Below are positions 44,510 through 58,390 of a stretch of DNA of 64,000 nucleotides, in pieces. The notes under the pieces were generated by a model. That model saw nothing but the letters and a program-made list of their open reading frames with translations. It was not told the DNA's origin and searched no databases. Origin of the DNA: Chaetomium olivaceum (taxonomy: Eukaryota; Ascomycota; Sordariomycetes; Sordariales; Chaetomiaceae); the NCBI GenBank assembly GCA_039881045.1, contig JAYWVB010000002.1, positions 558,001-622,000 on the forward strand, read 5' to 3'. The first letter of the stretch is position 1, and the number at the start of each line of letters is the position of its first letter. The position numbers and the translations under genes are program-made.

Positions 44510-47059
44510 CGGCGAGGTGGATCGCCGTGGGACCGCCGTGGGATTCCTGCGAGCAGTTGCAGTTTCTCGAAAGCAGCCTCTGAGATCCTTGCCTTGAGAC
44601 ATGCGGCTGGGTCTGAATATCAGCCAAGCCCTGCCAAGACCGGGACATTTGCTTGGCGTGGGGCACAGGGGCAATTCTTGGACCAATGGGCGGGTCTAGA
44701 ATCGCAACGTGCACAATCTGCTCGCTGAACTTCAACGACAACCCATGGTGGGGTCTTTCAAAAAGTCTGCCGTTGAGTGCCTTGAGTGCCATCCAACATG
44801 CACATCGAAACTGAATTCAATGGTCCCGCGATGCCCACAACAAGCTTCCCGAGGCTCAATGCCTGCCCAATTAGATGGCCTCGTTGACGAACCAAGCAAC
44901 AAGCCCGAGAATAGCGCGTCGTCGGGTCAGCAATACCCGATGAATGACTCGAGGGAACATTGGAAAGAGGAAACTCGAGGTTTGAAAGTTGAGAGGACAC
45001 TCTCATCAGCCTGACAATGATGACGCTTGTTCGCGACGGTTTCCCGAGTTGACACATACCAATAACTAATGATTTCTCACACTTAGTCACCCCGTGAATT
45101 TTGGCACTGCAGCTCGCATCTTTGGGTCGACTCGGCCATCAAGAGCGGCCGCTTGCTGCGGACTCGGTTCTCATTCCGACACCAACAGAAGGGTCACGAT
45201 TAGGGGCTCCAACATTGAAAACAATATGCATACGCGATGCTCCTACCGAATCAGCTCGTTCTTCCAGCTCGAGTAAAACTGGAAGGCACCTTTTAGTCAC
45301 AGACCGAGTGCCCTCGCATCGCTCATTGGAGAGTCGAATAACATGAGCCGAGGATCGGTTTCTCCGTTCCTTGCCATCAAATGAATGCCAGCGACCCAAG
45401 GGGGACACCGAGTGACCTAATTTGGGCCAACCGCCACGAGCTTCTGCCTTCGGCCGTGCCAGGACCAGCTCGACTTGACCACTCACGCCCGATCGTCGTT
45501 ACACTGCATTGTCTACTTGCGGGCCGGGTCTCAACCCGTGGTGCTGGGATGGCAATGCTGGGCCCGCTGAGGGTCCCCTAATATGGTGCCGCTCTTCCGA
45601 CTCGTCTTTTCGCCTATCAGGAGCTACTGCAGATGCAAGTACATCCTGTGTATGCGCGAGTCGAGTCCCCGCTGTGCCTTGCTGGCTGACGAGCGTCGAG
45701 GTCGCGTGGCAATGACGAAAATGCCTGGATCGACACTCTCGAGACACTCTAGAAGGTCTGTCGCTTCTTCTTCTCTCGCCACTTTCCCAGTTTCCTGAGG
45801 GTGAATGTAAAGCGTTTTGGCGAGACTTTTGTTCGCCTAGAACCTTTGAAGTCCCCCTCTCTGTGCCATAGAATCCGAGCCTTGCCTGAACCTCACTCTT
45901 TTCCGGTCATCCGGCCTAGGGGAACCGGATCAGTGCCCCCACCCCGTCTTGATCTTTGTCACGTGTCTCACTATTCGTATGAAGCTGCAAGATCTGCGAG
46001 GGCGCGATGCTCACTCACGTTAAACCGTGTGGAGAAGAGGCACGCGGGCGTTGAGACACGGCCAGGGTTCTCCTCTCAGCCACTCCCAACTTTGGCATTT
46101 CGAACTCGGCAGTCTTCTACGCTAGGCCCGCATGCCCGCGTGCCCGCATGAAACTAGTTCGAGATTTGGAAACCCAGCATCTCATTCCGGCCACCGACGT
46201 CGGACGGTGTGGCGCCATTAGTGCCTTGATGGTGGTTCTACTTTTTGCGCGGGTCTTGGGTTATGCTGCTTGGCAACATCGAGGAATTGTTCGCGTGTCT
46301 CGGTAATACAAGCAAACAAGGGTGCTGCTCACGCCCGCCTCGTTGCCAGAGCTCTTGTTTGCTCTCCAGGAAATGCACCCTAACCCTCGAAAGCTGACTC
46401 TCAAGAGCTCCCGCGCACGGGGTCAAGCGGCACGGGGAATATGCCGGACGGCCCCACATCCGGCCTGTTCAGGGGAGAGGCTGAGCCGCAAATCCGGTAG
46501 AATGTTGGGAATCTTCCTCCGAACAGTGTCACACAAACCGTAACGTGGGCTTGACCATGTGCCACACACATGCCACGTCGTACAACCGTTCTTGAAGTGG
46601 GAGGACAGCGTGGGCCTTTCAAGGTGGAGTTGGGCCATTAATGCTCCATGTGTTATTACGCCTTTGTATAGTCTCCGACTGTTACTGCCCACATTATCCA
46701 CGGCTCATAATCGATACGGTCCTTCATCGCTCGCAGCGGTGAACTAGACCGCACTCCCTATCTACAATGCCACACCTAACACAGCCGGATTCTCCCATTG
46801 TCATGACTAGGTAGGTACCTGTGCGGCTCAGCTACCTTGGCTCTCACACCCTTATACACGCCAGTACAGTTTATATTTTTCTGTAGTGGCGGTTGCTCAT
46901 TGACCTAGGCCGTCCGCTGTTCACGGCTACGCTGCGCGGCTCTCGGAATTTATATCTCTTGATTTCATGTACTGCATGCTGCTCCGTCGGTATATCTTTT
47001 AGGACAAACTCCAGCCGCGACTACAGCGTATCTCTTATGCTACCTCCCTTAGTAAGACA

Positions 47060-50000
47060 TCACATGGACGCGACGATATCCCGCATGATCTCCGCCGCAC
47101 GGTGTAACTGCCGTATAAAAGCTGCCGCCCTTTCGGGTGTACCAGCGGTAACGCAAACTCGTATCCTAAGAATAGAGACGTTAGCTTTCTTTTTCTTCTC
47201 CCCGTTTCTCTTCCCTTTTTCCAGCACAAGTAGCAAACCCATTCGCGCAGAAAAAGAAAGAAAAAAGGGTTCTCTTACCTGTCCTCTTCCGGCAACATGA
47301 TGGCCCACAAGCCCTCCGGGGACGGCATAACGTGGACGAGGTCCTCGATCGGCATGCCCGCCTCGACCGCATTGCTCTGCACAAATATGGGTGGGAATGG
47401 CCGGCCGAAGAAGATGTGCTCGCTCAGGAAGCGCGGCTTGGGCGTGTCCGCCGGCCACAGCCAGTTCAGCAGCTCCATGACGCGGAGGTAGCTGCGTCCG
47501 TTCAGCATGTCGCGCATGCCGGCGTGCATCTGCTTTGTAGCCGCTGTCAGAAGCGTGCCCAAAGGCTGCTGCTGGCGATCGTTCTGTCTGGGTAGTGGTA
47601 TGCTAGGAACGTTGTTGTCGGGTGGTTGTTGTTGGTGAAGCTTGAAATCATCTTGGTAGATGGCGGTCACGGCGTCGCAGAACGTAGCTACGGCGGGCGT
47701 CGCCCGCTGTACGCCGTCGGAGCGCCCCGTGTGGTAGTGGGCCGCGCTGACAGGCTCCCAGGCTGGCAGGGTGCGCCCGAAGAAGAGGCGCAGTGCCAGC
47801 TGGAAGGTCAGGTCGATGACGCCCTTGACGGCGACGCGGCGGCGCAGCAGAAAGTCGGTGCCGAACTCGTCGAGATGTTCTTGCACGTAGGTCGTGGTTT
47901 CTGGGGACGTGTACTCGAGGTAGCGGCGTCGGAGAACTCGCATATGACTCTCGATCTCGGGCGTTGTTTGTAGGACCGCTTCCTCGAGCACGATGTCGTC
48001 GAGTTTATGATCTCCATTGGGCATGTCCCGCTTCCCATGTGTGCTTTGCTCCTCTATCGCTTTACCAATCAACTCTTGCAGACGGGCTGGCGTGGTGCCG
48101 TCGATGGCTCCATGCTCGGTAATAAAGCCAGATCGTCCGTTTGCGTGGACATAAAACTGCAACACTTTGTCGAACCACCGGTTGAAACCGTCGCCGAGGT
48201 AGCCTTGTCGCGCCCTCTCACCCGGTGTCTCTGGACTGCCATTGTCCAAACACAAGACGAACATCGCTGTGTCGATGACATGGAAATACTCGATGTTGCC
48301 CCAGCCGATACCCTCAAGCTTTCTTCTCAACTGCAGCATTATTCTTTAGTATTTTCCCAAGGGTGGAATGAAGAATGAAGGTTTTCTTTGGAAGCGTCTG
48401 CTTACCTCGGCCCAAGTGTCTCTGTCATCTGTGGTCAGGATGCCCGACCAGACTTCATCGTCTGCCACCCGAGCTACAATCGCCTCAAACGTGCGCTGAA
48501 GATGTGCCAAGGAAAGATCCCGGCCTTTCTCGTCTTCGAGCCTCACCTTAAAAACCCGACCCTGCCTTAGCACGGCGATATGCTTGCCTGTCCCTGACGC
48601 GCCCGCCTCATCGTTGTAGCGCACCATCTCATCGCACCCCACGCGCGGCACCCGCACCGAATGAAATAGCCAGCCCCACCGCCACGTACACTCGGGCCGG
48701 CCCGAGACCTCGAGCGGCTCGACAGTCCCGGCCGCCATGGCCCGCTTGAACGCCAGCGTGGCCTGTGTGATGACGGCAGCCCGTTCGGCTTGCGCGTGCT
48801 GCCGCTGCTGCGGCCCCCTGTCGCCGTCGACCTCGCGGTGCGAGGCCATGATGCTATGATAGGGTGCGAGGGGGTCGCGCTGGCACAGGAACCGCGCATC
48901 GGTGAGAACGTCGTTGAGCCAGCCGTGGCCTGGGTCGTCGTCGCGCGCGTGGGAGGAGAAGAGATCCGCCAAGACCCGTCTCGCGGGACCGTCCGGCGCG
49001 CGTAGGGTGTTCATGTCCTGCTGGATGGCGGCGAGCTGCTCGGCCGGGTACAGGTGCGCGTTGGCCTCGAGCCAGAAGTCTAGGGAGTCGTCGAGGTCGG
49101 GCAGGGGCTGGACGGGCAGTGTTTCGCTATGCTTGCAGCACTCCCAGCCGTGGGACGGTGTCTTCGCCTTGATGCCACCTGTAGCTTGATGGTCATTGGC
49201 TCCATTGAGGTTTCCATTCCGTGGATCGGATGGCTTTTGTAGATTGCCAGAAGGTACGCCGTTTGGATCCTCGTCTTGGTTGGTGAAATCGCTGTCGAGT
49301 TTTGTTACATTGCACTTCAGCTCCATTCTCGACACGACGAGATGGGCAAGAGCAATGATGCTAGGTGCAGTGCTGAGCTCAAACGTCTGGAGCGGTGTGG
49401 CGAACGTGTGCTTGATCCAGTTCTTGAGCTCAATCGAGACGAGCGAGTCAACCCCTAGTGCGGCGATGGGCTGGTCATCCACAACGTCGTCACCCAGAAA
49501 CGCCGCAAACTTGTCGACCAGCGCCTGTCTGACGATGTCTTCTGCCTCATGGAGAGAAGCGGCTGCTCTGGCCTCCGCAGCGGCCGTGGGCTGGTTCGCG
49601 ACAGCGACACCATTTGTTGTCCCAGTACCCTGCCTTCTTTGGCTCAATACGTGATCGAACATGCGGTCACCCAGGATCGTGGGACCCAGCGCGTCTTCTA
49701 GGGCGTCACGCTCAAAAGCCATGAGTAGTTGCGCGGCATGATCGACTCTAGCCTGCGAACCCATGGCATACTCGAGCGTGGCGAGGACGTCGTCAAAAGT
49801 AACCGATGTGGGGATGTTGGTGCCGGCTGCGATTGCCCGCGCAATTTGTTCCGAACCCTCGACGGCGCCGACGTTGATCGTGGTATAATGGGTGACAGAT
49901 TCCCCTGCTGCTGTTCCTTGGGCGTTCATGGTTCGGGAAAAGGCGTCCTGAAAAGCGTTGCCAGCAGCATAGTTGCTTTGAGAGACCAAGCCGATCATAC

Positions 50001-53000
50001 TGTTGACAGACGAGAGCATGACGAAGAAGTCGGTGGTTTCGGGTGAGCAGAAGTGCTTCTGCATGTTCAGCGTACCTTGGACCTTTGGCCTAACCGCTGT
50101 TTTCCAGTCCTCGATCTCCATATACTCCATGGGGTGGTCTTGAAGAACTAGTGCACTCTGTATGATACCCCTCACGGGTGGAAGTCCGGCAATGTCTCGG
50201 ACAACAGCCTGCACGGCCTTCTCGCTGCTGATATCACAGCGCACAATATGCAGTTTACCGCCGAGTTGGCTCAAGGCCTCTTCTAAGGGCACACGTTCTT
50301 GGGTCTGTACATCGCGACGCGTAAGAGCAACGATATGACCCGCTCCTTTCTCGGCAAGATATCGGCAAATTCTTTTGCCAATGTCACCTACACCACCGCT
50401 GACGATATAGGTGCCCTCGCGATGGAGATGGAGCGCTGGCGGCTTTGGCCTGGCTGCACGCACCATGGTCTGTTCGTCGGCAGTGAGAACCACCTTCCCT
50501 ACGTGCTTTCTCGCCGCCATGACGCGGAAAGCATCCTCAATCTGAGTCATAGGGTACGTTGTGACGGGGTATGGCGACTTCAGCACGCCCTGGTCGACCA
50601 GGCCGAATATCTCCCCCAGCATGCGCGCGGCCGCGTCGGGGCGTCGTAGGTACAGGCGCCCAACGTCTACCGAGGCAAACGTAATATGCTTTTCGAAGTT
50701 GGCCATGTTAAGCTGGCTGCGGCCATGTATATCGGTTTTCCCGATCTCCACAAACGTCCCGAACGGGGCGACGCAGTCCCAGCTATCAATCAGCATCTGA
50801 CCCGAAAGCGAGTTCAAGACCACATCGACGCCGTTGCCCCGCGTGGCATTCATGAGGTACTTCTTGAGATGTCGGGAGTTGGACGAGAATATATGACTCT
50901 CCGGTATGCCATACTGATCCTGGATGAGCTGCCGCTTCGCGGCGCTGCTCACTGTAGCGTAGATCTCGGCGCCGATATGCTTCGCGATCTGGATCGCGGC
51001 TTGGCCGACACCACCGGATGCCGCGTTGACCAAGACCGTCTGACCCTTTTCAAGCCGGGCGGCGTGGACAAGGCCATACCAGGCCGTGTAGTATACCAGC
51101 GCAATAGCGGCGGCGTCGACGAAGGTAACGGAGGCGGGAATGCGGATTGCGCCTTTGCTGATAACCCGTACCGGGTTCCCGTACGGCGCCACGAAGAGTC
51201 CAATGACCCTATCGCCCGGCTGCCACAGAGACTGGGAGTTGGAACCGACCGAAGTGACCACGCCCGCTGCCACGCCGGCCATTCCGGTCCCCGGCGGCAT
51301 CTGCCCCAACGCGATCAACACGTCCTTGAAGTTGAGACCGTGCGCGCGGACCTGCACCTCGATATGATCAGGACCCAGGGTTGTCTCATCTCGTCGTTGT
51401 CCACGAAGCGGATCGTGTTCAGCAGACCCGGGATTTGGACGTCAAACACCAGGGGGCGGTCCCGGTCGAGATACTTGCACTCGACCATTGATGATGACGA
51501 CGACGCCATATGGCCAGAGTTTTGGTTGCTGCTGCTGGTGCTGTGGCATTCCCGGAAACGAGCAAAATCATCGTCGGGAACGACCCGCAGGATACGCAGC
51601 TCACCGCCGCGGATGGCGTACTCAACCTCTGCTGACCGCGTCGATTCCAAGAGGGGCCAAAACGACGACATGGAAATATCCGCGAGTATCTGGCTTATAT
51701 ACTGCAGATGCGTGTTCGAGTTAGTAAACTCGATCTCGTCCTGTATGTCGACAGTGACCAGGCGTAGAGTGGGGTCTTCGTGTCGCACCACCCTGGCCAT
51801 GCCGTTGACCATATTCTTCCAAGCTGCCGTTTCCGCGGTGGGCTGTGCCTGGTGGAAACTAATCCAAAGAATGTTTCTGCCGTGAAGAAGTAGCTGTTTG
51901 ACCCGCGCAAAGGTCTCGGGGGTCGGGTCGAGGAGGAGGGGTGCTCGGCCGAGTCGATCACAATGGAAAGTTGATTAGCATCTGCTGTAGTGGCCTCACT
52001 CCAGACTTCCTGACTGCAGCCGACGCCTCTCTCGTACAGGGATGCGCATATTTGAGCCCCTAAAACCTCTTGAGGGGAGTCTGGGTGTCCAAGAAGTACC
52101 CTGCTCTCCATCGAGCCTGTCAGGCTCGGAAGCTCCGTGTTCTCATTCAGAGTACTACCCTCCCATGTTGCTTCCCCACGGGTTACCATGAAACTGCTTA
52201 TATCCCGCGAACGGCCGGTATGCGCAGGAATCACCAGATTCGTACCCGTAAAGCCCGTGCGCCGTAGAAGTCTATCCCACTCGGGCACCGTGAGCAGCGG
52301 GCCGTCCCTGCGTCCGTCCTCGGACATCCACCAGCCCTCGAGCGCTCCGACGATAAAGGTATGGGCGGCCGCCACCTGCGTCAGTTCCATGAGCACCAGC
52401 CGGCCCCCGGGCTTAAGCAGCCTGCGCACGTTGCCGAGAGTCACCTCCATCCGCGGCGTGGCGTGCAGGACGTTGGCGGCGATGATGAGGTCAAAGCTCT
52501 CGGCCGCATAGCCCTGCGGCAGCGGATCGGCGGAGATGTCCAGGGTCTGGAACTCCATCTGACCCGTCCACCGGCCAAACTTCTGGCGCGCCCGCTCGAA
52601 GAATCCCGAGGAAATGTCGGTATAGGTGTATTTGTCCAGCAGCAGACGGCCGCGGCGTTCGATCTTCTGGAGGAGAGGCATCGTGGCGCCACCAGTGCCG
52701 GCACCAATTTCCAGGATCTTCATGTTGGGGTACTTGTGGACTAGAGAGTGCACGTACTCCTCCATCTGCGCGTAGTGGTTGCGGAACAGCATGTACTCGG
52801 AATATAGCCGTCCCAGCAGGTCGTCTTCGACCAGGAGCTCGAGCGGGTCCGCCTTGCCGGTAAGGATATCAAAGTAGTGTGGTCCCATCCGGCTCAAGAT
52901 GAGACCGCCGATGTTATTTTCGCTGGCTTGGACAATTGACCGGGCTTCGTCCTCATCGGAAGTAATGGTTTCCAGAAAATGTGCGGACTCGGACTGGTCC

Positions 53001-56000
53001 CATCGCAGCATCCAGTCCAAGAGTTTGTTGAGGTGCGTGTTGCATGCCTTGGGGCTCCCTGCCTTGCGCAGCTGCTTGAGGGCCCTTCGGTTGAAGATGG
53101 TTGCGACTTGTTCATTGAGATACAGTTGATCGTCAATGGACGGCTTGCTCAACGCCCCATCGCTGCTGATGTCGGAAGCACGAAGACGCGCGACATGCTT
53201 CATGAATTTGTCTTGCGAGATGTGGTCCACATCAGGGCCCCATGTTACGCGGTAACTAGCTTTCTGGGTCGACGAGTTCTTCGCGTCCGTTTTTCCGATG
53301 ACTTGCAGGCGCACGCCGCTACCGGTGGCCACGGTAAGGAGCGTCCCGTCACTCTGCTTTTGATACGCACAAAACTCGCCGCTTCCGACTTGTCGACTTT
53401 CAGGCGTCAGATAGATGGCCACAAGGATTTCCGCCCCCGGGGTGTGATCCATGTCGGCGCTCACGCACATCTCGCCGACCGACAGGGGCATAACGGGCGC
53501 GGCCATGCATTCGCGGCGGAACACCAGCGTGATAAGTTGGAGCATGCCATCTAACGTACTGGGATGGAAAATGTGTGGCTGCATGTGTTGTCCGGGCATG
53601 TTGGATTCAATGTCTGCAATGACAATCCTGGCCAAGCCGCGACTGGGACCGGCCTGAATCTCTTTCATGCCCCGGAAGCTTGGGCCATAGGCCATTCCAG
53701 ATGCCGTGAGTTCGTGATAGATTACCTCAGGGTCGATCCGGATTGTCGAGTTGGTCTGTACGTCTTGCATCATCTTCACTGCAGCTGCCTCTGTCAGGTG
53801 ACCAACACCGTCTTCGGTGGTGCCAATGACCTCGTCATGGGTCTGGGCCCGGGCCTCGGCAGTTTCGACGCCAGAGGATACAAGACCAGAACAATTTTCC
53901 ATCCACGAATCTGTTTGTTTGTCGTAGGAGAGAACACGGAAGTATTCCCAGGAGCTGCCGGCGTGCTTTCGGGAAGGGCTGACGGTAAGCTGCAATTCGA
54001 CCTGCTGGCTGCCCTTCATGCCGTCTTCCACGATTACGACGGGCTTTGAGAATTGGACGTCACGGAAGCTAACGTCTCGAAAGTGACCTGCTGTCTTGCG
54101 GATGTGAAACAGCTGCGTCATCGCCTCCGTCACCATGGCCAAATAGGCGGCGCCTGGGAAAATGACGAATCCGTCGATGACATGATCGCGAAGCCACGGA
54201 AGGGTGTCAAGACTTAGTTGATGCCGCCACCGCGGCTCCTTGGTGGAGCTGGTCTCGTCAAGAAGGCCGAGAAGGTCGTGGTAAGGGAATGGCCGGAAGC
54301 GGCGCGCCTTGCTAATCCTGGATTCAGCCCAGTAGGTAGAACTGTGATCCCAGGGATATGTCGGCAAGTTCTCCACTACGTGGTGTTGGGATGGAGACCC
54401 AGAGGCAAAACTGCTGAGGTCCGCCAACACGTCTAGTTGTACAGGGTAGCCTATCTCGAATGCTTTGCCCGCCAAAGTCAGGACAGAGGCCATTGCGTCT
54501 GTGCCCCGGACGAGACATGAAGAGTATGCGTAGCTTAAAGGCGCACCGGCATTCGTGCTTTTCCACTTGGACAACGACTGTCTCAAGGGCCCCAGCAACG
54601 CAGAGTGCGGACCAACTTCAACGAGGAGGTTGGTGGGCGAGCCAGAGGTTGACAGGTGCCCTGCCACCAAATGTGTTGCGGCGCTGAACTTCACCTGTGA
54701 CACCAGGTTGGACACCCAGTAGGCAGGACCAAAGTCGGATTGCTTGCGACTTCCAGTGACTGACGAGTAAAACGCGACGTGGTTCTTTGGGGGACCATGC
54801 GACAGGCTTCTCAGCGACGAAAGATATGAAGAGGCGACCACTTGCATATGATGAGAATGGTAGGCCGTGTCAACTTGGAGTCGTCGGTTGAAGATGGATG
54901 CACCATCCAATATACCCTGGAGTTCAAGGATGGCGGCCAGATCACCCGAGACGGTGCTCTCTGGGCTGTTCACGCAAGCCACCGTCACTTTCCCTCCCTT
55001 CGGGTCAAGGCTTCGAATTCTCTCTTGGATGGTCGTCTCGCCCTCTCCCACCGCCAGCATAGCGCCCGTCGCTGCATTCAAGCCTTTGGCCTCGAAAGAG
55101 TAGATACCCCTGCGGTACGCTGTCTCCATGGCTGCGTTCAGGCTGAGGGCGCCAGCAGCGTATGCGGCCGCAATCTCCCCTGAACTGTGGCCGCATACCG
55201 CCTCGGGTCGCAGACCCCAGGTCTCGAGAAGGTCAACAAGCGCGATTTGGATCGCCGTGGTGCATGGCTGGGAGAGCCTGCTCTCCCCCAGTCGCGAGGT
55301 GGTTTTGTCCCGGGAGAGTTCCTCAACAAGATCCCAGTCGCAACCCAAGCATTTCATGGCCTGGTTGCAGCTAGCTATCGAGGACGCGAAGATCTGCGAG
55401 TCTTTCAGAAGCTCGCGGCCCATGGCGAACCATTGTGCTCCCTGGCCGGTGAAGATAAAGGCGACTCCGACCTCTTTTGCCGCTTTGACTGGGGTGACCT
55501 TAGAGTCCCTTAACATGTCTGCCAATGACTCAACGGTGCTTGTTACGAGACTATAACGCCAGGCCAACTTTGAACGGCGGGTGTTCAATGTATAAGCCAG
55601 GTCCGCAAGGGAAGTGGTGCGACCTTGATTGGAGCCGAGCCATTGTCGGAGTTTGGGGATCCAGCTACCAAGCGACGCTTCCGAGTTTGCCGAAAGGGTA
55701 ATCAGCCTCATATGTGTGTCTCCTTTACTCTCAACGTGGTTATATGAGGACCCATTGGTAGTTGGCGGTGGGTGCTCATATGCCTCGAGGATAGCGTGAG
55801 CGTTAGTTCCGCCATAACCGAAGCTATTGACCGAGATACGTCTAGGGCCACTATGGCCTTCTGGAGTGAGGGATATGAGCTTCAACGGTATCTAGGCAGA
55901 GAAGATGAGTCAGCTAATAATACACTTCGTGTGTAAATGCCTCGTGGCCAGTCTATACTTACTACTATTCCCCTCTCTTCAAGACGAAGAGTTGGTTTTG

Positions 56001-57411
56001 GGTTAATGAAATTGAGCTGCGGTGGGATCTGGTTCTTCTTCAGGATCATGGCTGCTTTGATCATGCCCGCAATCCCACTGACAGCTTCCGTGTGGCCGAG
56101 ATTGGCCTTTGCGCTTCCCTGATAAATTCATCATAATCAGCCCTGTTCAACCAAGAAAACCAAGTAATCAAGGGCCACGGTACAATTGGGAGATTACTGG
56201 CGCGCCCTGCCTCACGACCAAAGACTCTGGATATGGAAGAAACCTCGGCATTGTCACCTAATCAAAAATCACCAATCAGCTGAATATCGAACTTCTCGAT
56301 GCAGTTGAGAATAACGCACCCGCCACGGTTCCAGTGCCGTGAGCTTCCACATACAGCGTCTCGAGAGGATCGAGACCGGCACTTTTGTAGACCGAACGGG
56401 CCAGAGCCGCCTGAGCTTCGGCGTTTGGCAGAAGCAGGCCCGCAGTCTTGCCGTCCTGGTTGCAGTCCGCATTTACTACGACGGCATGTATCGGGTCGCC
56501 GTCCGCCAGGGCCCGGTCGAGGCGTTTTAGGACGAGGACACCAACACCCTCACCTCGCCCGTAGCCTTCGCCACGGTCGTCGAATGTGTAACACCTTCCG
56601 TGCTTATTTGTGAGAGCTCTAATTTGAGTTTTAGTACGGATAGTCGTAAGGTAAGGGAATAGGTGACAGTTTTACCTACGACATGGCAATAGATTGGTCG
56701 GGAGATACATAAAGTTGACTCGCCCCGGCAAGGGCCAAGGTAGATTCATCGGCTCTCAGTGAACGGCAAGCTTGATGTACAGCCACGAGACCCCCAGACT
56801 ATGATTCCTCATTTGGTCTTGGTTAGTAGAGCACTTACTTGCAGATGGATCAGTTGGAATTGGAGGGTACTCACGCATCCTGTATCGAGAGAATTGGAGC
56901 TTCCCCGCAAATCCATGAAATAGGAGATCCTGTTGGCCAATATAGCCTCTCCGGTTCCAACTATGTGCAGCCTGTGAAGGCTAGACATGTCTTTGTATCC
57001 CATCCTATCGTAGCCCCGTTCCGATAGCGCCATATGCACCGAAGTGTTGGAGCCCCGCAAGCTCTCGAGGGGCAATCCCGCGTTTTCCACGGCCTCGTAG
57101 ATGACTTCCAGCAGGAGCCTCTGCTGCGGATCCATGGCCGCCGCCTCGGATGCCGGGATCCCAAAGAAGCGCGCGTCAAACGCCTCCATGTCCTGCTGCA
57201 AAAAATGAGCGTGGCTGAAATTGGTGGCCTCCTTGGCGTCGGGGTCCTTGTGGTAGAACGACTTCCAGTCCCAGCGGTCCTTGGGCACTTCTGCCCACCC
57301 GTCTCTGCCTTCGGCCAGCAGTGACCAGAGACTCTCGGGGCTATCGACGCCGCCAGGAAGACGGCATGCCATGCCAATAATGGCGATCCGACTTTCCGCC
57401 TTATTACTCAT
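47060..57411 (-). CDS. Highly reducing polyketide synthase with C-terminal carnitine acyltransferase domain
   Basis: Eight exons: 57411-56875, 56798-56680, 56618-56320, 56257-56184, 56118-55963, 55891-48406, 48330-47279, 47165-47060; about 3,276 aa. KS is in exons 1-6, with active-site DTGC-SGG split by intron 1, HGTGT and KANLGHTE. AT has GHSSGE (about residue 632). DH has HVIDGFVIFP (about 965) and the partner Asp in STLDGM. The methyltransferase has LEIGAGTGG (about 1450). ER has HGLNFKDV and NAASGGVGQ. KR has IVSGGVGDIG, SSV and Tyr in SNYAAGN. ACP has LGVDSLVSIE (about 2543). The last ~620 residues are a choline/carnitine acyltransferase fold with catalytic EHGAIDG. In fungal HR-PKSs with this domain, cAT transfers the finished acyl chain to an alcohol or polyol. 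Exon 6 has two one-base deletions: the G-run at 51938-51941 and about 51389-51391. Adding two bases makes its length a multiple of three. Confidence 0.92.
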
Positions 57412-57667
57412 CGCTGGGGATGGTGATGATGGTTCAACAACGACGGATTTCTTAGAATGAATCTTCAGTGAGTTTAGGGTTGAAACTCTTCGAAAATGGG
57501 GCCTCCCTTTGGGAGCATACTGATTATGCAGTGATATATCTTTCCGTAAATGCCTCGACTTAGCAATCTAGACCAGGACGACACGAATTATCGTAAAAAC
57601 GAGTATATCGACATGCCAGAACGAGAGACTTCGCAATACCGCCTAATTGTATAGTATCCCCTGATAC

Positions 57668-57822
57668 AGCTCGGACTCAATTTCGGACTTCCAGGCGACG
57701 GAAGAAGTAACAATTCCCGGTGTCTGCATATCTGGGTAGCCATTCCTATGGCATCATATCCTTAGATGCAGCTCGGACTCAATTTCGGACTTACAGGCGA
57801 CGGAAGGGGTAACAATTTCTGC
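57668..57822. promoter_or_regulatory. Duplicated CGG-N9-CGG elements in the PKS promoter
   Basis: A ~53-bp segment at 57668-57720 recurs at 57770-57822. Each copy contains CGGACTCAATTTCGG, two CGG half-sites in direct orientation 9 nt apart (57672-57686 and 57774-57788), 260-380 bp upstream of the PKS ATG. Paired CGG half-sites are typical of Zn2Cys6 regulators; no such regulator lies in the window, so the role is inferred. Confidence 0.5.
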
Positions 57823-58390
57823 ATATCTAGCCATTCCTCGGTTCTTGGGGTTTTGGTAGGTGTGGGAGACTACCACCGTTTCCTGTCTTACATGCAGCTT
57901 CTGTGTAGCTCTCATCGGTCGAGTGGGTAGTACGCGATAAGGCTTGCAAAGGGTCAAGATCGACCCCCAACCCCCACCCGGAGCCCCCGCCCTGTTTACT
58001 ATCGGATCATGCAGGCAGAATACAGGAACTCGGCAGAATACACAGTTCCCAGGCCGGCAGTCTCAGATCTCAGACCACCTGCCTTTAGTGTTGGCGGATG
58101 TATGTATGTACCTTTTGACCCGCTCCCTTCCAACCTGAATCCCTCCCCAACCAATCAAAAGGACATACATCCGAACAACACCGCTAGGTGGTCTGAGGCA
58201 ATCTAATATTCATCCCACTGGCAAAGTCCCAGCAACGTTTACAGTTGTAGTTGTTATCTAGCAGTATGCCAGACAATATGTTAACGTGATTCACAAGCGA
58301 GATGAACACGCAAAGCGAGTTGAACACTTTCCGCCACTACGCGTATCGTCCGCATCTACACTCAATTCCACCATTACCAACCATGGGTCA

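Larger units (their letters stand above)
43440..47059. other. Long gene-free stretch, about 3.6 kb
   Basis: Apart from the permease promoter, nothing coding is recognised. ORFs of up to 221 codons on both strands have no domain and mutually overlap. A TTCGAC-type simple repeat lies at 44455-44509. The stretch separates the conserved gene region from the metabolite cluster. Confidence 0.5.
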
